This document shows, piece by piece, positions 8,342 through 19,007 of a DNA stretch of 64,000 nt. Every line of letters starts with the position of its first letter. Within the stretch, counting starts at the first letter, position 1. The stretch covers positions 91,859 through 155,858 of the forward strand of contig JAIXSZ010000056.1 in assembly GCA_027484425.1 (NCBI GenBank), in the 5' to 3' direction. Made by a program: the position numbers and the translations under genes. The DNA comes from Sphingobacteriales bacterium (GTDB lineage Bacteria > Bacteroidota > Bacteroidia > Chitinophagales > Chitinophagaceae). The notes under the pieces are model-generated. The model saw only the letters and a list, made by a program, of their open reading frames with translations, had not been told where the DNA came from and did not search any database.

Positions 8342-10984
8342 TCACCTCTGTATTTCGGTGTATTCTGTACCGGTATTCCATCCCTCTAAACATATCTGCA
8401 TATTCGATACATCTTCGCACTTCACTGTCAGCTCTTTAGTACTCATAGGCATTACAGATACATAATTTGTGCTAGTGTGTAATGGCAATATTCGTTTATG
8501 GGTATTTTTGTCTACGACATATACCCTATTGAAGAAGGCAATACCATTCTTAGTGTCATTAGTAATTGTTACGGCGATTTGTCCATTAGTATCAGCTTTC
8601 GCGGTTACCTGCACTTTCACTGGCTTTAATTCTTTTAACCACGCATAGCTTTCATTTTTATCTCGCAACCAATACAAGTTGTCATCCACCACATTTGTTT
8701 TAGTTGCATCTACCACTTGCAGACTCATAAAACAGCCTTTTTCACCTATTCCAGCTGCTTTCAATTCCTCGTCGTTAAAGCATTTATATTCGATACATTG
8801 ATCCTTCATCAACAATGATAGCCTGTTTTCGAAGCTCAGCTTCACACTTCCGGTAACATCATATACAGTACAGCGCACCCAGGCATCATCTATTTCTTCG
8901 GAACTGGTGTTGGATATTAGTACACATCGCTTTCCGTAATGCCTATACATGATATGCACTGGTTTGGCACCTGCCTGCAGTCCGTATAGCCCAGCATTTG
9001 GGTCCAGATATACATCATACATTTGCCCCAGCATAGCGGTCCATGGGTTTTGGGTTTTCCAAACTAAGACACCAGTGTACCATTCCCACATTTTAGACAC
9101 TACACCTTCCATCAGTGCTCTGTATTGATTGTAATTCACCAATTGCGCCTTTCTACAAAAATCAGCTACATCCTTTGGCGCACCGTAAACCATCACAGCC
9201 GAATCGTAACTGCTGTACTTGTGATACTCCCACACCGAATCTGCTACCCATTTTCTGCGGACAGTGTCATAGTAGGGCATTACCCTATTTTCTTTGGGTA
9301 TAAAACGCTCCAGTGATACCACATCACCTACGCCCACGGATCCCACTTCTGAATTAAACGCGTAAGACCTATGCTCCCAAAAATATCTATCCTTCTGTAT
9401 TGTATATGGGCCATCATGCGCCTTCAGTGACATACTATCATGATTGGAGTATTCAAAAAAATACCGGGTCCCATCCAAAGCTGGCAATAGTGAATCTTTG
9501 AGGACTTTTAATATATCAGCTGGAGGACGAATCTCATTTCCTCCACACCAAATAGCTAGCGATGCATGGTTGCGCAACATGGATATTTGGTCTGCTGCCG
9601 TTGCTAACCATAATTCATGATCCAAGGGATACAATCTTCTGGTAGTAGTATCATCCTTTTTAAAGGCATCGTACCACCTACCGTTACAGTCAGCTGTTAT
9701 CCAGAAGTCCTGCATGACTAGCAGTCCATATTTGTCACATGCATCATAAAACTCTGGTCTTTCCGTTAGCCCACCACCCCACACACGTATCATGTTTAGG
9801 TTCATCTCCTTGTGGTACCGCACTTCAGCTTCATAACGTTCGTTGGTGCATCGCATAATAGCATCACTCGCTATCCAGTTAGCCCCCTTCACTAGTAATC
9901 GCGCTCCATTTACATACAGCTCTCTACTCTGTGTCTGCATATTCCATGCAGTAGTAATCTCTCTTACACCTACATTTATATGCTCCTCGTCCTGCAGACC
10001 AGCGCTATCAGCTACAAACTGCACTTTCAGTTCATATAGGTATTGGTGGCCATAACCATTAGGCCACCATAGTTTGGGATTATTGAGCGTACATACAGGC
10101 AACGTTTTTTGCACCCTTTCACCGCTAGCTAGTTTTAGTCTTTCTTCTATATGATGCCCATCTATTTCATATACTAGTTTACCTGCAATAGTTTTATTAC
10201 CAGCATTATAGGCACATGCACTTACAGAAATAGTTGCTGGTTGTTGTGTATCACTGTTGCTGCGCTTGCCAGGCACATGAGTCACCACATGCACATCATA
10301 TACATCTATATTGCCCGTTTTTTCTACAATTACTTTGTCCCATATTCCGGTGTTGCGGTCGTGTATAGGCTGTATCCAGTCCCAGCCAGCAACATATTGG
10401 TTGGTTACATTTTTGGCTATCACGCCATCACCACCCTGCCCACCGTTAGGGTTACCTACATGGTCTGGCGGATAGACCTTGACAGCCAGTCTGTTTTTGC
10501 CATCTTTAGCTAGGTATTTGGTTATATCATACTTATGTCGCAGATACATGCCCATAGCAGTATCGCTACTCACCTGCATTCCATTCATGTACACTATTGC
10601 CTTGTAGTTGATACCCCTTAGCTGCAGCCACACCCTACTGCCCGATCTTGGCACTTCTTTGAAATCTACCGCGTACCAGTAAGTATAATAAGCACTACCT
10701 GAATCATATATATCAGGTATCAGCTTGTTATTCATACCATAAAACGGATCTGGTATCTTTTTGTTGAGCAGCAGTTGGGTAAGCACAGTGCCCGGAACTG
10801 TGGCAGGCATCCACTTTGCGAGTGGGTAATTAGGTTTCGACAGCACTTTGCCGTCCTTGGGTACGCCTGTTGCTTTAGCACAATACCAACCCTTATTTAG
10901 CTCATACTGCACCTGTGCCTGCAAGGCTCCTGCAAAGCATACCGTTAGCACACACAACAAAAACCTGATTACATTTCTTTTCAA
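8342..10984 (-). CDS. GH2 family glycosidase, beta-mannosidase-like, secreted
   Basis: 880 residues with a signal peptide (about 1-23, Ala-Leu-Gln-Ala-Gln). The order is N-terminal sugar-binding jellyroll (from Trp-Met-Pro-Ala-Thr-Val-Pro-Gly-Thr), Ig-like domain, TIM barrel and C-terminal Ig-like domains. Trp-Gly-Gly-Gly-Leu (about 380), the acid/base Glu in Trp-Cys-Gly-Gly-Asn-Glu (about 475) and a probable nucleophile Glu in Phe-Asn-Ser-Glu-Val-Gly are present. Length and N-terminus resemble exo-beta-mannosidases and exo-beta-glucosaminidases. As I recall, the glucosaminidase subfamily carries Ser-Asp in place of Asn-Glu, so the Asn-Glu here favours a mannosidase-type activity. It lies 129 bases upstream of the GH20 gene. 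Confidence 0.85.
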   Translation of the reverse strand: MKRNVIRFLLCVLTVCFAGALQAQVQYELNKGWYCAKATGVPKDGKVLSKPNYPLAKWMPATVPGTVLTQLLLNKKIPDPFYGMNNKLIPDIYDSGSAYYTYWYAVDFKEVPRSGSRVWLQLRGINYKAIVYMNGMQVSSDTAMGMYLRHKYDITKYLAKDGKNRLAVKVYPPDHVGNPNGGQGGDGVIAKNVTNQYVAGWDWIQPIHDRNTGIWDKVIVEKTGNIDVYDVHVVTHVPGKRSNSDTQQPATISVSACAYNAGNKTIAGKLVYEIDGHHIEERLKLASGERVQKTLPVCTLNNPKLWWPNGYGHQYLYELKVQFVADSAGLQDEEHINVGVREITTAWNMQTQSRELYVNGARLLVKGANWIASDAIMRCTNERYEAEVRYHKEMNLNMIRVWGGGLTERPEFYDACDKYGLLVMQDFWITADCNGRWYDAFKKDDTTTRRLYPLDHELWLATAADQISMLRNHASLAIWCGGNEIRPPADILKVLKDSLLPALDGTRYFFEYSNHDSMSLKAHDGPYTIQKDRYFWEHRSYAFNSEVGSVGVGDVVSLERFIPKENRVMPYYDTVRRKWVADSVWEYHKYSSYDSAVMVYGAPKDVADFCRKAQLVNYNQYRALMEGVVSKMWEWYTGVLVWKTQNPWTAMLGQMYDVYLDPNAGLYGLQAGAKPVHIMYRHYGKRCVLISNTSSEEIDDAWVRCTVYDVTGSVKLSFENRLSLLMKDQCIEYKCFNDEELKAAGIGEKGCFMSLQVVDATKTNVVDDNLYWLRDKNESYAWLKELKPVKVQVTAKADTNGQIAVTITNDTKNGIAFFNRVYVVDKNTHKRILPLHTSTNYVSVMPMSTKELTVKCEDVSNMQICLEGWNTGTEYTEIQR

Positions 10985-11065
10985 AAACTACGGTTTATGC
11001 CACAAAGTAGGAAAATACACCTAGAGATTGTACTACTATAACCTATAACAACTTGTTATTGGAGT

Positions 11066-12949
11066 TTATGCCTCAAACAATTGTAGCTTATTCAGGTTTC
11101 GGTATAGTCCGTCCTCTATAGCTATCAGTTCCTGATGGGTACCTGCTTCTTTTATCTTGCCATCTTCCACCACCAGTATCTGGTCGGCACTTCTGATGGT
11201 TGATAAACGGTGCGCTATCACAAACGAAGTTCGGTTCTTCATCAGGTTCTGCAGTGCATCTTGCACCAGCGACTCCGACTCTGAGTCTAGCGAACTAGTA
11301 GCCTCATCTAGCAGCAATATTACCGGATTCTTCAGTATGGCTCTGGCTATCGCTATGCGCTGCCTTTGCCCGCCCGACAGTTTTATGCCTCTCTCCCCTA
11401 CCAAAGTCTGGTATCCCTCTGGAAACTTAGATATAAACTCGTCTGCATTGGCTTGTCTGGCAGCATTTTTTACTTCTTCGGCGGTAGCATCTGGCTTACC
11501 ATAGGCAATGTTCTCAAATATCGTTCCGCCAAACAGCAAGATATCCTGTGGCACCAGTGCCAATTGTCTTCTCAGTTGCGATAGCGGTATATCTGTAGCA
11601 GGTTTTCCATCAAATAATATACTGCCCTTATCTGGCTCATAAAACCGCAGCAACAACGACACTATGGTACTCTTACCTGCACCACTCGGGCCCACTATGG
11701 CTATCTGTTGTCCTCTTTGAGCATGTAAGCTTAAGTCCTTGATTACTGTAATTTCCTTTCTAGATGGATAACTAAAAGCTACATTTTTCAGCTCCACATC
11801 TCCTTTCAGTTTGTAGGCATCTTGCACCATTACCGCCGTGTCCGATACTATTTCTATCTCCTCCTTCAGCAATTCGCGCACCCTAGCAGTAGCACCCAGT
11901 GTCTTTTGCAACTGGCTAAACAACTCTGCAAAACCAGCCATTGTACCACCCAAAAACGCGGTGTACACAACAAATGCTGTCAAATCTCCAAACGACAGCT
12001 GTTTCGCTTGCATAAGTCCTGCACCATACCACACCACCAGCACTATAGCCCCAAACACACTAAACAACATAAAAGACACAAACAGTCCTCTGAACCTGCC
12101 ATTTTTAATAGCAGTGTCCACTACTTCTTTTATATTTTTTTGATACCTGCCCAGTTCATACCACTCATTAGAGAATGCTTTCACATTACTGATACCCTGT
12201 AGAGTTTCCTGCACGACAGTGTTCGATTCTGCCAACTGATCCTGTGCCTTCCTCGACATTTTACGGATATACCGCCCAAATATTAATGCAATAACTACCA
12301 CTACTGGCACAACAGATAGCATTAGTGCTGTCATTTTAGGGCTAATAAGTAAAATGAGTATTATACCCCCTATCATTGTCAATACTCCTCGTAGCAGTTC
12401 TGCTAACAGACCGGTAACAGCATCTTGTATTTGGCTCACATCTGCTGTTATCCTGCTCGATAGTTCTCCCACTCTGCTCTGCGCAAAGAAGTTCATCGGC
12501 ATCATTATCATTCGCTTATATATATCCTGACGCATGTCTGCCACGGCATGTTCGCCCACATACGTAAACAAGTAGATGCGCATAAACGAAAATATCATTT
12601 GAAACGCCAATACCAGTATCATGGTCACTGCTATGACACCTGGCGAAAAAGATGTTGCACCTAAACTATCCAGATTGAGTGCGTTGATGATACTAGCCAT
12701 CATTGGGGGCAGTGGCAATCCTTCTCCAGCGCCACTTAGGCTACCGTGTGCACTATCAATTAGTTTTTTCAGCAAAAACGGGAATACCATTATGGTGCCC
12801 GTAGACAGAGTGATAAAAAATAATCCTGTTATAAATTTTGTCCTGTAGGGGCGTAGATATTTAAATATCATGGTTGCTTCCTTCAGTGACTCCTTCGTTA
12901 TCTTAGCTTTTGGCGATTCTTCGCCAATTGTTTCTTTCCTTCGGGCCAT
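11066..12949 (-). CDS. ABC exporter, MsbA/multidrug type (fused TMD-NBD)
   Basis: 627 residues. Six membrane helices (about 35-335) of the type I exporter fold precede an ATP-binding domain with Walker A (Gly-Pro-Ser-Gly-Ala-Gly-Lys-Ser-Thr), Q-loop, ABC signature (Leu-Ser-Gly-Gly-Gln-Arg-Gln-Arg), Walker B (Ile-Leu-Leu-Leu-Asp-Glu-Ala-Thr) and switch His (Ala-His-Arg-Leu-Ser-Thr-Ile). It works as a homodimer or heterodimer in the inner membrane. Substrate may be lipid A core or a drug; sequence alone does not tell. An N-terminal basic tail of about 25 residues precedes the first helix. Confidence 0.9.
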   Translation of the reverse strand: MARRKETIGEESPKAKITKESLKEATMIFKYLRPYRTKFITGLFFITLSTGTIMVFPFLLKKLIDSAHGSLSGAGEGLPLPPMMASIINALNLDSLGATSFSPGVIAVTMILVLAFQMIFSFMRIYLFTYVGEHAVADMRQDIYKRMIMMPMNFFAQSRVGELSSRITADVSQIQDAVTGLLAELLRGVLTMIGGIILILLISPKMTALMLSVVPVVVVIALIFGRYIRKMSRKAQDQLAESNTVVQETLQGISNVKAFSNEWYELGRYQKNIKEVVDTAIKNGRFRGLFVSFMLFSVFGAIVLVVWYGAGLMQAKQLSFGDLTAFVVYTAFLGGTMAGFAELFSQLQKTLGATARVRELLKEEIEIVSDTAVMVQDAYKLKGDVELKNVAFSYPSRKEITVIKDLSLHAQRGQQIAIVGPSGAGKSTIVSLLLRFYEPDKGSILFDGKPATDIPLSQLRRQLALVPQDILLFGGTIFENIAYGKPDATAEEVKNAARQANADEFISKFPEGYQTLVGERGIKLSGGQRQRIAIARAILKNPVILLLDEATSSLDSESESLVQDALQNLMKNRTSFVIAHRLSTIRSADQILVVEDGKIKEAGTHQELIAIEDGLYRNLNKLQLFEA

Positions 12950-12984
12950 TTAGTTGTATTGTTGCTATATATTCAGCAAAAACG

Positions 12985-12992
12985 CAAAGTTA
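12985..12992 (-). promoter_or_regulatory. Candidate -7 box (TAACTTTG) for the ABC exporter
   Basis: TAnnTTTG on the minus strand 35 bases upstream of the ATG at 12949; no clear -33 element. Confidence 0.35.
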
Positions 12993-13189
12993 CACCACTA
13001 CTTTGGCCACTTAGCATGTTTTCGGTGAGCTATTGTCTTTTCTCGGTAAAATCATGATGCATACGTTTGAACACAACATCCCTAAACACTAACCCCAAAT
13101 ATTATTCCATACACTCACCAAAGATTGTCATTACTATATTACGTCTTAATATTAGCGATGTGTTGCATCTCTTTTAATCTTGCTCAATT

Positions 13190-14545
13190 ATGATAAAATC
13201 ACTCACCTATTCGACCTTTTTCATTGCTCTTGCCTTCATCAGCCACGATGCTACATCCCAAATTATCATCACCTTCGCTGGTGTGGGGCATGGTGGCTAC
13301 ACCGGCGATGGTGGTCCTGCTTCGGCAGCAGCGCTCAATGGTCCTTCTTATCTCACCACTGATACCGCTGGCAATATTTACTTCAGTGATTTTAATAGCA
13401 ATGTTGTTCGCAGGGTCAATACTAGTGGCACTATCACTACCATTGCTGGTACGGGCACTTCTGGCTACACAGGCGATGGCGGTCCGGCAACTGCTGCCAC
13501 ATTCAATTTCGTAAGGGGAATAGCACTCGACAAATGGGGAAATCTATTCATTGCCGACCAAAACAACCACGTCATTCGCCGGATAGACAACGCTGGCACT
13601 ATCACCACCTTTGCTGGCAATAGCACCAATGGTTACAGCGGCGATGCTGGTCCTGCTACTGCCGCACAACTTTCTTATCCTCAGCGCATAGCCACCGATA
13701 CCGCTGGCAATATATTTATTACAGATTTCTACCACGTTATCCGCAAGATAAACCCCTCGGGCATCATCACTACTATTGCGGGCACACCTGGCATAGGTGG
13801 CTATAGTGGCGATGGCGGCCCAGCATCGGCAGCCGCTTTTCACTCGCCTGACGGTATGTGTACAGACCTCACAGGCAATCTCTACATTGCCGATGGCCGA
13901 AATCATGTTATTCGCAAAATAGACACTGCTGGTATAGTCACTACCATAGCCGGCAGCAACGTATCGGGTTACACCGGCGATGGCGGCACAGCCACGGCAG
14001 CCAACCTCAACCGCCCATCGTCAGTAGCCATAGACACCACAGGGGCATTGTATATTGCCGACTCGTGGAATCATGTTATCAGAAAAATAGCCGCCTCTGG
14101 CATCATTAATACCGTTGTAGGTACAGGTACATCTGGGTACAGTGGTGACTATGGTCTTGCCGATACTGCCAAAATCTCCTTCCCCTCCAGTATTATTTTC
14201 GACCGTACCAATCGTCTTTATATCGGCGAGGCTGCTTATGTTATTCGCCGTGTGCAGCCTGGCACACCCACCACCTATGTTACATCTATATCACCCACCA
14301 CTTCATTTACTCTATTCCCAAATCCTGTCAATCAGTCACTTACATTATCCTTACCGCTCCACCACCCAGCACCTGCTATTGTATATATTACAGATGTTTC
14401 TGGTCGTCAGTATATCGCCACACCCATTCCTATCGGCACCACCACCCACACCATCAGCTTACATCAGTTGCCCATAGGCACCTACACCGCCACTTATACT
14501 AGCGGCACCCTATCTACTCAGCAAGTATTTACCGTTGTTAGGTAG
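13190..14545 (+). CDS. NHL-repeat secreted protein with T9SS C-terminal sorting domain
   Basis: 451 residues: signal peptide (about 1-23), then about six NHL-type beta-propeller units of about 55 residues, each with a Gly-Tyr-x-Gly-Asp-Gly-Gly-Pro-Ala turn, Asn-Ile/Leu-Tyr/Phe-Ile-Ala-Asp and His-Val-Ile-Arg-Lys-Ile. A final ~80-residue domain starting at Leu-Phe-Pro-Asn-Pro-Val matches the type A sorting signal of the type IX secretion system, so it is probably exported to the surface. Binding partner unknown. Codon use is rich in C at third positions compared with neighbours. A paralogue lies at 34899-36242. Confidence 0.88.
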   Translation: MIKSLTYSTFFIALAFISHDATSQIIITFAGVGHGGYTGDGGPASAAALNGPSYLTTDTAGNIYFSDFNSNVVRRVNTSGTITTIAGTGTSGYTGDGGPATAATFNFVRGIALDKWGNLFIADQNNHVIRRIDNAGTITTFAGNSTNGYSGDAGPATAAQLSYPQRIATDTAGNIFITDFYHVIRKINPSGIITTIAGTPGIGGYSGDGGPASAAAFHSPDGMCTDLTGNLYIADGRNHVIRKIDTAGIVTTIAGSNVSGYTGDGGTATAANLNRPSSVAIDTTGALYIADSWNHVIRKIAASGIINTVVGTGTSGYSGDYGLADTAKISFPSSIIFDRTNRLYIGEAAYVIRRVQPGTPTTYVTSISPTTSFTLFPNPVNQSLTLSLPLHHPAPAIVYITDVSGRQYIATPIPIGTTTHTISLHQLPIGTYTATYTSGTLSTQQVFTVVR

Positions 14546-14656
14546 GCACTGTACTATAATCCTGTTCTGATAATTTTTGTTTTGGGGGCATTGCTGCTTC
14601 TGGCTACAAAGCGCCCTATTTAATATCTCACTGCCGCCCCCTAATAAAAATCACAA

Positions 14657-14680
14657 CAACACTTTAACACCAAAGTGTTG
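14657..14680. repeat. Short inverted repeat between NHL and pentapeptide genes
   Basis: 9-bp perfect arms (14657-14665, 14672-14680) with a 6-base loop, 56 bases before the pentapeptide-repeat ATG. No T-tract follows; it could be an operator or an mRNA hairpin. Confidence 0.35.
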
Positions 14681-14736
14681 GACACTACTATGCATAAAAA
14701 AACGAAATTGCACCCTGTACTTTCACTCCATTTATC

Positions 14737-15333
14737 ATGCCCACGCAAGACGATCTACCCATAACACATACAGACAAAACCTTTACCAATGTCAACTATG
14801 CAGGTGAAACACTACAAAACCGGGAGTTTAACAATTGCCGCTTTCTAAATTGCGACTTCACCAAAAGTATACTTAGCCACAACGATTTTGTAGATTGTCA
14901 CTTTACTCAGTGCAACTTTTCATTGTGCATTGTAGTAGGAACAGGATTTAAAGATGCAAAATTCGTACAATCGAAAGTGATGGGTGTTGACTTCACCAAA
15001 TGCAACAAATTTTTGTTTTCATTTCATTTCCAAGATTGCACACTCGATTATTCAGTGTTTTATGGCACCAAACTCCGCAAAACCCCGTTTATTAACTGTT
15101 CACTTAAAGAAGTAGATTTTGAAACCGCCGACCTAACAGCAGCACAATTTCAGCAGTGCGATATGACCGGCACCCGCTTTTTACAATCTATACTTGAAAA
15201 AGCTGATTTTCGTACAGCACTCAACTTCAATCTAGACCCAGATAACAACAAACTGAAAAAAGCCCGTTTTTCAGCCCTTAACCTGTCAGGTCTCCTTTCA
15301 AAATACAATCTGGATATCGATTACAACGAATAA
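14737..15333 (+). CDS. Pentapeptide-repeat protein
   Basis: 198 residues made largely of A(D/N)LxF-type pentapeptides (for example Cys-Arg-Phe-Leu-Asn, Cys-Asp-Phe-Thr-Lys, Cys-His-Phe-Thr-Gln, Ala-Asp-Phe-Arg-Thr). Such repeats form a right-handed square beta-helix. Relatives of the Qnr/McbG type mimic DNA and protect gyrase from quinolones or microcin, but many are of unknown role. The size fits the Qnr-like class, yet the sequence gives no proof of gyrase binding. No signal peptide, so cytoplasmic. It stands alone between an NHL gene and convergent nrdA. Confidence 0.85.
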   Translation: MPTQDDLPITHTDKTFTNVNYAGETLQNREFNNCRFLNCDFTKSILSHNDFVDCHFTQCNFSLCIVVGTGFKDAKFVQSKVMGVDFTKCNKFLFSFHFQDCTLDYSVFYGTKLRKTPFINCSLKEVDFETADLTAAQFQQCDMTGTRFLQSILEKADFRTALNFNLDPDNNKLKKARFSALNLSGLLSKYNLDIDYNE

Positions 15334-15490
15334 AATTAATATATTGAACTGCGTCGGGTATATGGATACTATTTATGTCGTGCATTTTTGCAATAATTGA
15401 ATGTGATGTCAATTGTACCTTCCATCTTTATTAAATCAGCATCAATATCTAATAAATGACACTTGGGAAGTTCCTGGACCAAAAAAACGA

Positions 15491-15539
15491 AAACAAAAAA
15501 CCGCCTCCTTTGAAAGTATAAACAATCGAAAGAGGCGGT
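15491..15539 (-). terminator. Rho-independent terminator of nrdA
   Basis: 8-bp GC-rich stem (15500-15507 with 15532-15539) with a long loop, followed on the minus strand by TTTTTTG; it lies 30 bases after the nrdA stop. Confidence 0.75.
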
Positions 15540-15568
15540 ATTCAAATGTAAGTAAAACCAACAATATC

Positions 15569-17962
15569 TTATGAACTACAAGTAATGCAACCTTCTTCCA
15601 TGCTACAAGTAGGACCTGCGTATTCTGTAGTTATATCGTCTATGTCATTGTTTTCTGTAATTGCTGTCGCAGATGGCAAAACAGGTTCAATTTCTTTACT
15701 GCCTTGTTTTTCTACTGTAAATTGAACGGCTTGTGCTGCTGCTTGCGTACGTAAATAATACATACCCGTTTTGAGTCCTTTCTTCCAAGCGTAGAAGTGC
15801 ATGGAAGTAAGTTTCGACATGGTAGGACTATCTACAAACAAATTGAGCGATTGCGACTGGCAGATATACGCACCTCTATCGGCAGCCATATCTATCAAGT
15901 TGCGTTGCTTGATTTCCCAAACGGTTTTGTACAGTTCTTTTATGTTAGCTGGTATTTCGTCTATGTGTTGAATAGAACCATTAGCAGCAATTATCCTGTT
16001 TTTGATACTATTGTTCCACAAGCCCAATTCAGCCAAATCTTTCAATAAATGTTTGTTAACTATAATAAACTCCCCACTCAATACTCGGCGAGTATAAATA
16101 TTAGATGTATATGGTTCAAAACACTCATTGTTGCCCAATATCTGAGAAGTAGAAGCAGTAGGCATAGGAGCAACTAGTAACGAGTTGCGAACACCATGGG
16201 TCATTACTTCGCTACGCAGTGCATCCCAATCATGCCTATCAGACGGCTGGGTATTCCATAAGTCGAATTGAAACTGACCTTTAGACAAAGGAGAGCCGTG
16301 GAAAGTTTGGTAAGGACCTTGCTCAATAGCAAGATCTTTACTGGCAGTCATTGCTGCAAAGTATATCGTCTCGAAGATATTTTTGTTGAGCAATTTAGCC
16401 ATATCACTTTCGAATGGCAAACGCATAAGGATGAAAACATCAGCAAGACCTTGTACACCCAAACCTATAGGACGATGACGAAGATTAGAGTTACGTGCTT
16501 CCTCAACTGGATAGTAATTATTATCTATTATTTTATTGAGATTGCGTGTTATGTGATAAGTTATTTCGTATAGTTTTTCGAAATTAAACTTACCATCTTG
16601 GATGTATCTAGGCAAAGCAATTGAAGCTAGATTACACACAGCAACTTCATCAGGGCTGGTGTATTCTATAATTTCAGTGCAAAGGTTACTGCTTTTGATG
16701 GTACCCAGATTTTGTTGGTTGCTCTTACCATTAGCAGCATCTTTATAGAGCAAATATGGCGTACCAGTTTCGATCTGAGCTTCTAGCACTGCAAACCAAA
16801 GTTCTTGAGCCTTAATAGTTTTTCTGGCTCTTCCTTCCGCTTCGTATCTTGTATAAAGCTCTTCGAAAGCAGCACCATGACATTCAGACAAACCTGGCGC
16901 TTCGTTAGGACAAAACAAACTCCAAGTGCTGTTTTCCTCTACTCGCTTCATAAACAGGTCAGGAATCCAGAGTGCATTAAACAAATCTCTAGCTCTCAAT
17001 TCTTCCTTACCATGGTTTTTGCGAATATCCAAGAATTCGAAAACATCGGCATGCCATGGCTCTAGATAAATTGCAAATGCGCCTTTGCGTTTGCCACCAC
17101 CCTGATCGACATAGCGGGCGGTATCATTAAATACGCGGAGCATCGGCAGCAAACCATTACTGGTGCCGTTAGTGCCACCGATATAACTACCTGTAGCACG
17201 AACGTTATGTATAGCCAAACCTATACCACCTGCACTTTGTGATATTTTTGCAGTTTGTTTCAATGTGTCATAAATACCTTCTATGCTATCATCTTTCATA
17301 GTAAGGAGAAAGCATGAAGACATTTGTGGTTTAGGTGTACCTGCATTAAAAAGAGTAGGAGTGGCATGAGTGTACCAACGCTCGCTCATAAAATTGTAGG
17401 TTTCCAGCACACTTTTGATATCGTGTTTGTGAATACCTACCGCAACACGCATATACATATGCTGAGGACGCTCTACTACTTTTCCATTCAGGCGAAGTAA
17501 GTATGACTTTTCCAAAGTTTTGAAACCAAAATAATCGAAACCAAAATCTCGGTCGTAGATGATTGAGCTATCCAGCAATTCAGCATTTGCTTCAATAATT
17601 TCCATGACATCATCTGCCAGCAATGGCATTTTTCTGCCATTTTTTGCATCAGTACAATCGTATAGTTTTCTCATTGTTTCAGAGAACGACTTGATTGTGT
17701 TTTTATGCAAGTTGCTGATTGCTATCCTACTAGCCAGCAAAGCATAATCTGGATGTTTGATAGTAAGTGATGCAGCAGTTTCTGCAGCAAGGTTATCCAA
17801 CTCGGATGTCGCTACACCGTCATAGATACCTTCGATTACTTTTTTGGCTACGTCTATTACATTCACAGATTTGTGAAGGCTGTAGGAGAGTTTTTCGATA
17901 CGTGCAGTTATCTTGTCAAACTTTACGCTTTCTCTCTTTCCATTTCTTTTTACTACTTGCAT
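15569..17962 (-). CDS. nrdA: Ribonucleoside-diphosphate reductase class I, alpha subunit
   Basis: 797 residues. An N-terminal ATP-cone (Val-Val-Lys-Arg-Asn-Gly-Lys-Arg-Glu) is followed by the ten-stranded barrel with Asn-Leu-Cys-Thr-Glu-Ile (catalytic Asn, Cys, Glu), Met-Pro-Thr-Ala-Ser-Thr-Ser-Gln and a C-terminal swinging arm with Cys-Ile-Thr-Cys-Ser-Ser. It reduces NDPs to dNDPs together with NrdB and is allosterically controlled by ATP/dATP through the cone. Type resembles the eukaryotic-like class Ia enzymes. It lies 79 bases downstream of nrdB on the same strand, so both are likely one transcript, in the order nrdB-nrdA. Confidence 0.97.
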   Translation of the reverse strand: MQVVKRNGKRESVKFDKITARIEKLSYSLHKSVNVIDVAKKVIEGIYDGVATSELDNLAAETAASLTIKHPDYALLASRIAISNLHKNTIKSFSETMRKLYDCTDAKNGRKMPLLADDVMEIIEANAELLDSSIIYDRDFGFDYFGFKTLEKSYLLRLNGKVVERPQHMYMRVAVGIHKHDIKSVLETYNFMSERWYTHATPTLFNAGTPKPQMSSCFLLTMKDDSIEGIYDTLKQTAKISQSAGGIGLAIHNVRATGSYIGGTNGTSNGLLPMLRVFNDTARYVDQGGGKRKGAFAIYLEPWHADVFEFLDIRKNHGKEELRARDLFNALWIPDLFMKRVEENSTWSLFCPNEAPGLSECHGAAFEELYTRYEAEGRARKTIKAQELWFAVLEAQIETGTPYLLYKDAANGKSNQQNLGTIKSSNLCTEIIEYTSPDEVAVCNLASIALPRYIQDGKFNFEKLYEITYHITRNLNKIIDNNYYPVEEARNSNLRHRPIGLGVQGLADVFILMRLPFESDMAKLLNKNIFETIYFAAMTASKDLAIEQGPYQTFHGSPLSKGQFQFDLWNTQPSDRHDWDALRSEVMTHGVRNSLLVAPMPTASTSQILGNNECFEPYTSNIYTRRVLSGEFIIVNKHLLKDLAELGLWNNSIKNRIIAANGSIQHIDEIPANIKELYKTVWEIKQRNLIDMAADRGAYICQSQSLNLFVDSPTMSKLTSMHFYAWKKGLKTGMYYLRTQAAAQAVQFTVEKQGSKEIEPVLPSATAITENNDIDDITTEYAGPTCSMEEGCITCSS

Positions 17963-18041
17963 ACTACTAAAATATTATAGAGGTTGATATTTGTGGTTTA
18001 GTTTTTTCCTGCTTCTGATAATTTTTGCGACATGTTTGCCA

Positions 18042-19007
18042 CTAAAAATCTTCATCAAGCGAGAAACTTTGTGAGGCCGAACCAGCCACTACACCCGCTT
18101 TCTGGTAATCGCCTACCCTTTTTTCAAAGAAATTTGTTTTTCCTTGTAATGATATCATTTCCATGAAATCGAAAGGATTAGTTGTATTGTAGATTTTAGC
18201 ATAACCTAATTCTTCAATCCATCTGTCAGCAACGAATTCTATATATTGTTGCATCAATTTCGCATTCATGCCTATAAGGTCGACTGGTATTGCTTCGCTT
18301 ACAAACTGTTTTTCAATAGCTACGGCATCACAAATAATATCATATACCTGCTGCTGAGACAATTTGTTTTGGAGCATACTGTACAGAAGGCAAGCGAATT
18401 CGCAATGCATACCTTCATCTCTGCTAATAAGCTCATTACTGAAGGTCAAACCTGGCATTAGCCCTCTTTTTTTGAGCCAAAAAATGGAGCAGAAGCTACC
18501 GCTAAAAAATATACCTTCTACTGCTGCAAATGCTACTAATCGCTCAGCAAACGTTCCATTTTCTATCCATCGAAGTGCCCATTCGGCTTTTTTGTTTACA
18601 CCAGGCACGGTTTCAATAGCGTGAAACAATCTGTTCTTTTCCTTGGGGTCTTTGATATAGGTGTCTATGAGCAACGCATAAGTTTCGGAGTGGATATTCT
18701 CCATCATTATTTGAAAACCATAGAAACAACGAGCTTCGGGCAATTGCACTTCGCTCATAAAATTCACCGCTAGGTTTTCGTTTACAATACCATCACTTGC
18801 TGCAAAGAATGCCAAAACATGCGAAATGAAATGACGTTCACCATCATTTAAAGCATCCCAATGTTTCTGGTCGTCACTCAAATCTATCTCCTCTGCTGTC
18901 CAAAAACTCGCTTCGTGTTTTTTATACATCTCCCATATCCGTGGATAGTTAATGGGAAGTATCACAAAACGGTCTTTATTCTCTCTGAGTAATAACTCTT
19001 CCTGCAT
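18042..19007 (-). CDS. nrdB: Ribonucleoside-diphosphate reductase class I, beta subunit
   Basis: 321 residues of the R2 ferritin-like fold. Metal ligands and radical site are visible in [15 protein letters not shown] and [10 protein letters not shown]. The Cys-Phe-Tyr-Gly-Phe-Gln stretch is typical of the eukaryote-like R2 group. It carries the diiron-tyrosyl radical used by NrdA. First gene of the nrdB-nrdA unit, preceded by a well formed promoter. Confidence 0.96.
   Translation of the reverse strand: MQEELLLRENKDRFVILPINYPRIWEMYKKHEASFWTAEEIDLSDDQKHWDALNDGERHFISHVLAFFAASDGIVNENLAVNFMSEVQLPEARCFYGFQIMMENIHSETYALLIDTYIKDPKEKNRLFHAIETVPGVNKKAEWALRWIENGTFAERLVAFAAVEGIFFSGSFCSIFWLKKRGLMPGLTFSNELISRDEGMHCEFACLLYSMLQNKLSQQQVYDIICDAVAIEKQFVSEAIPVDLIGMNAKLMQQYIEFVADRWIEELGYAKIYNTTNPFDFMEMISLQGKTNFFEKRVGDYQKAGVVAGSASQSFSLDEDF

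Noticed and set aside
11822..12202. 126-codon open frame antisense to the ABC exporter
   Set aside because: Lies wholly within a gene with intact motifs and shows no domain.
13190..14545. Periodic repeats that could suggest a CRISPR-like or tandem DNA array
   Set aside because: Repeats are in frame, about 55 codons long and diverged; they encode NHL propeller units.
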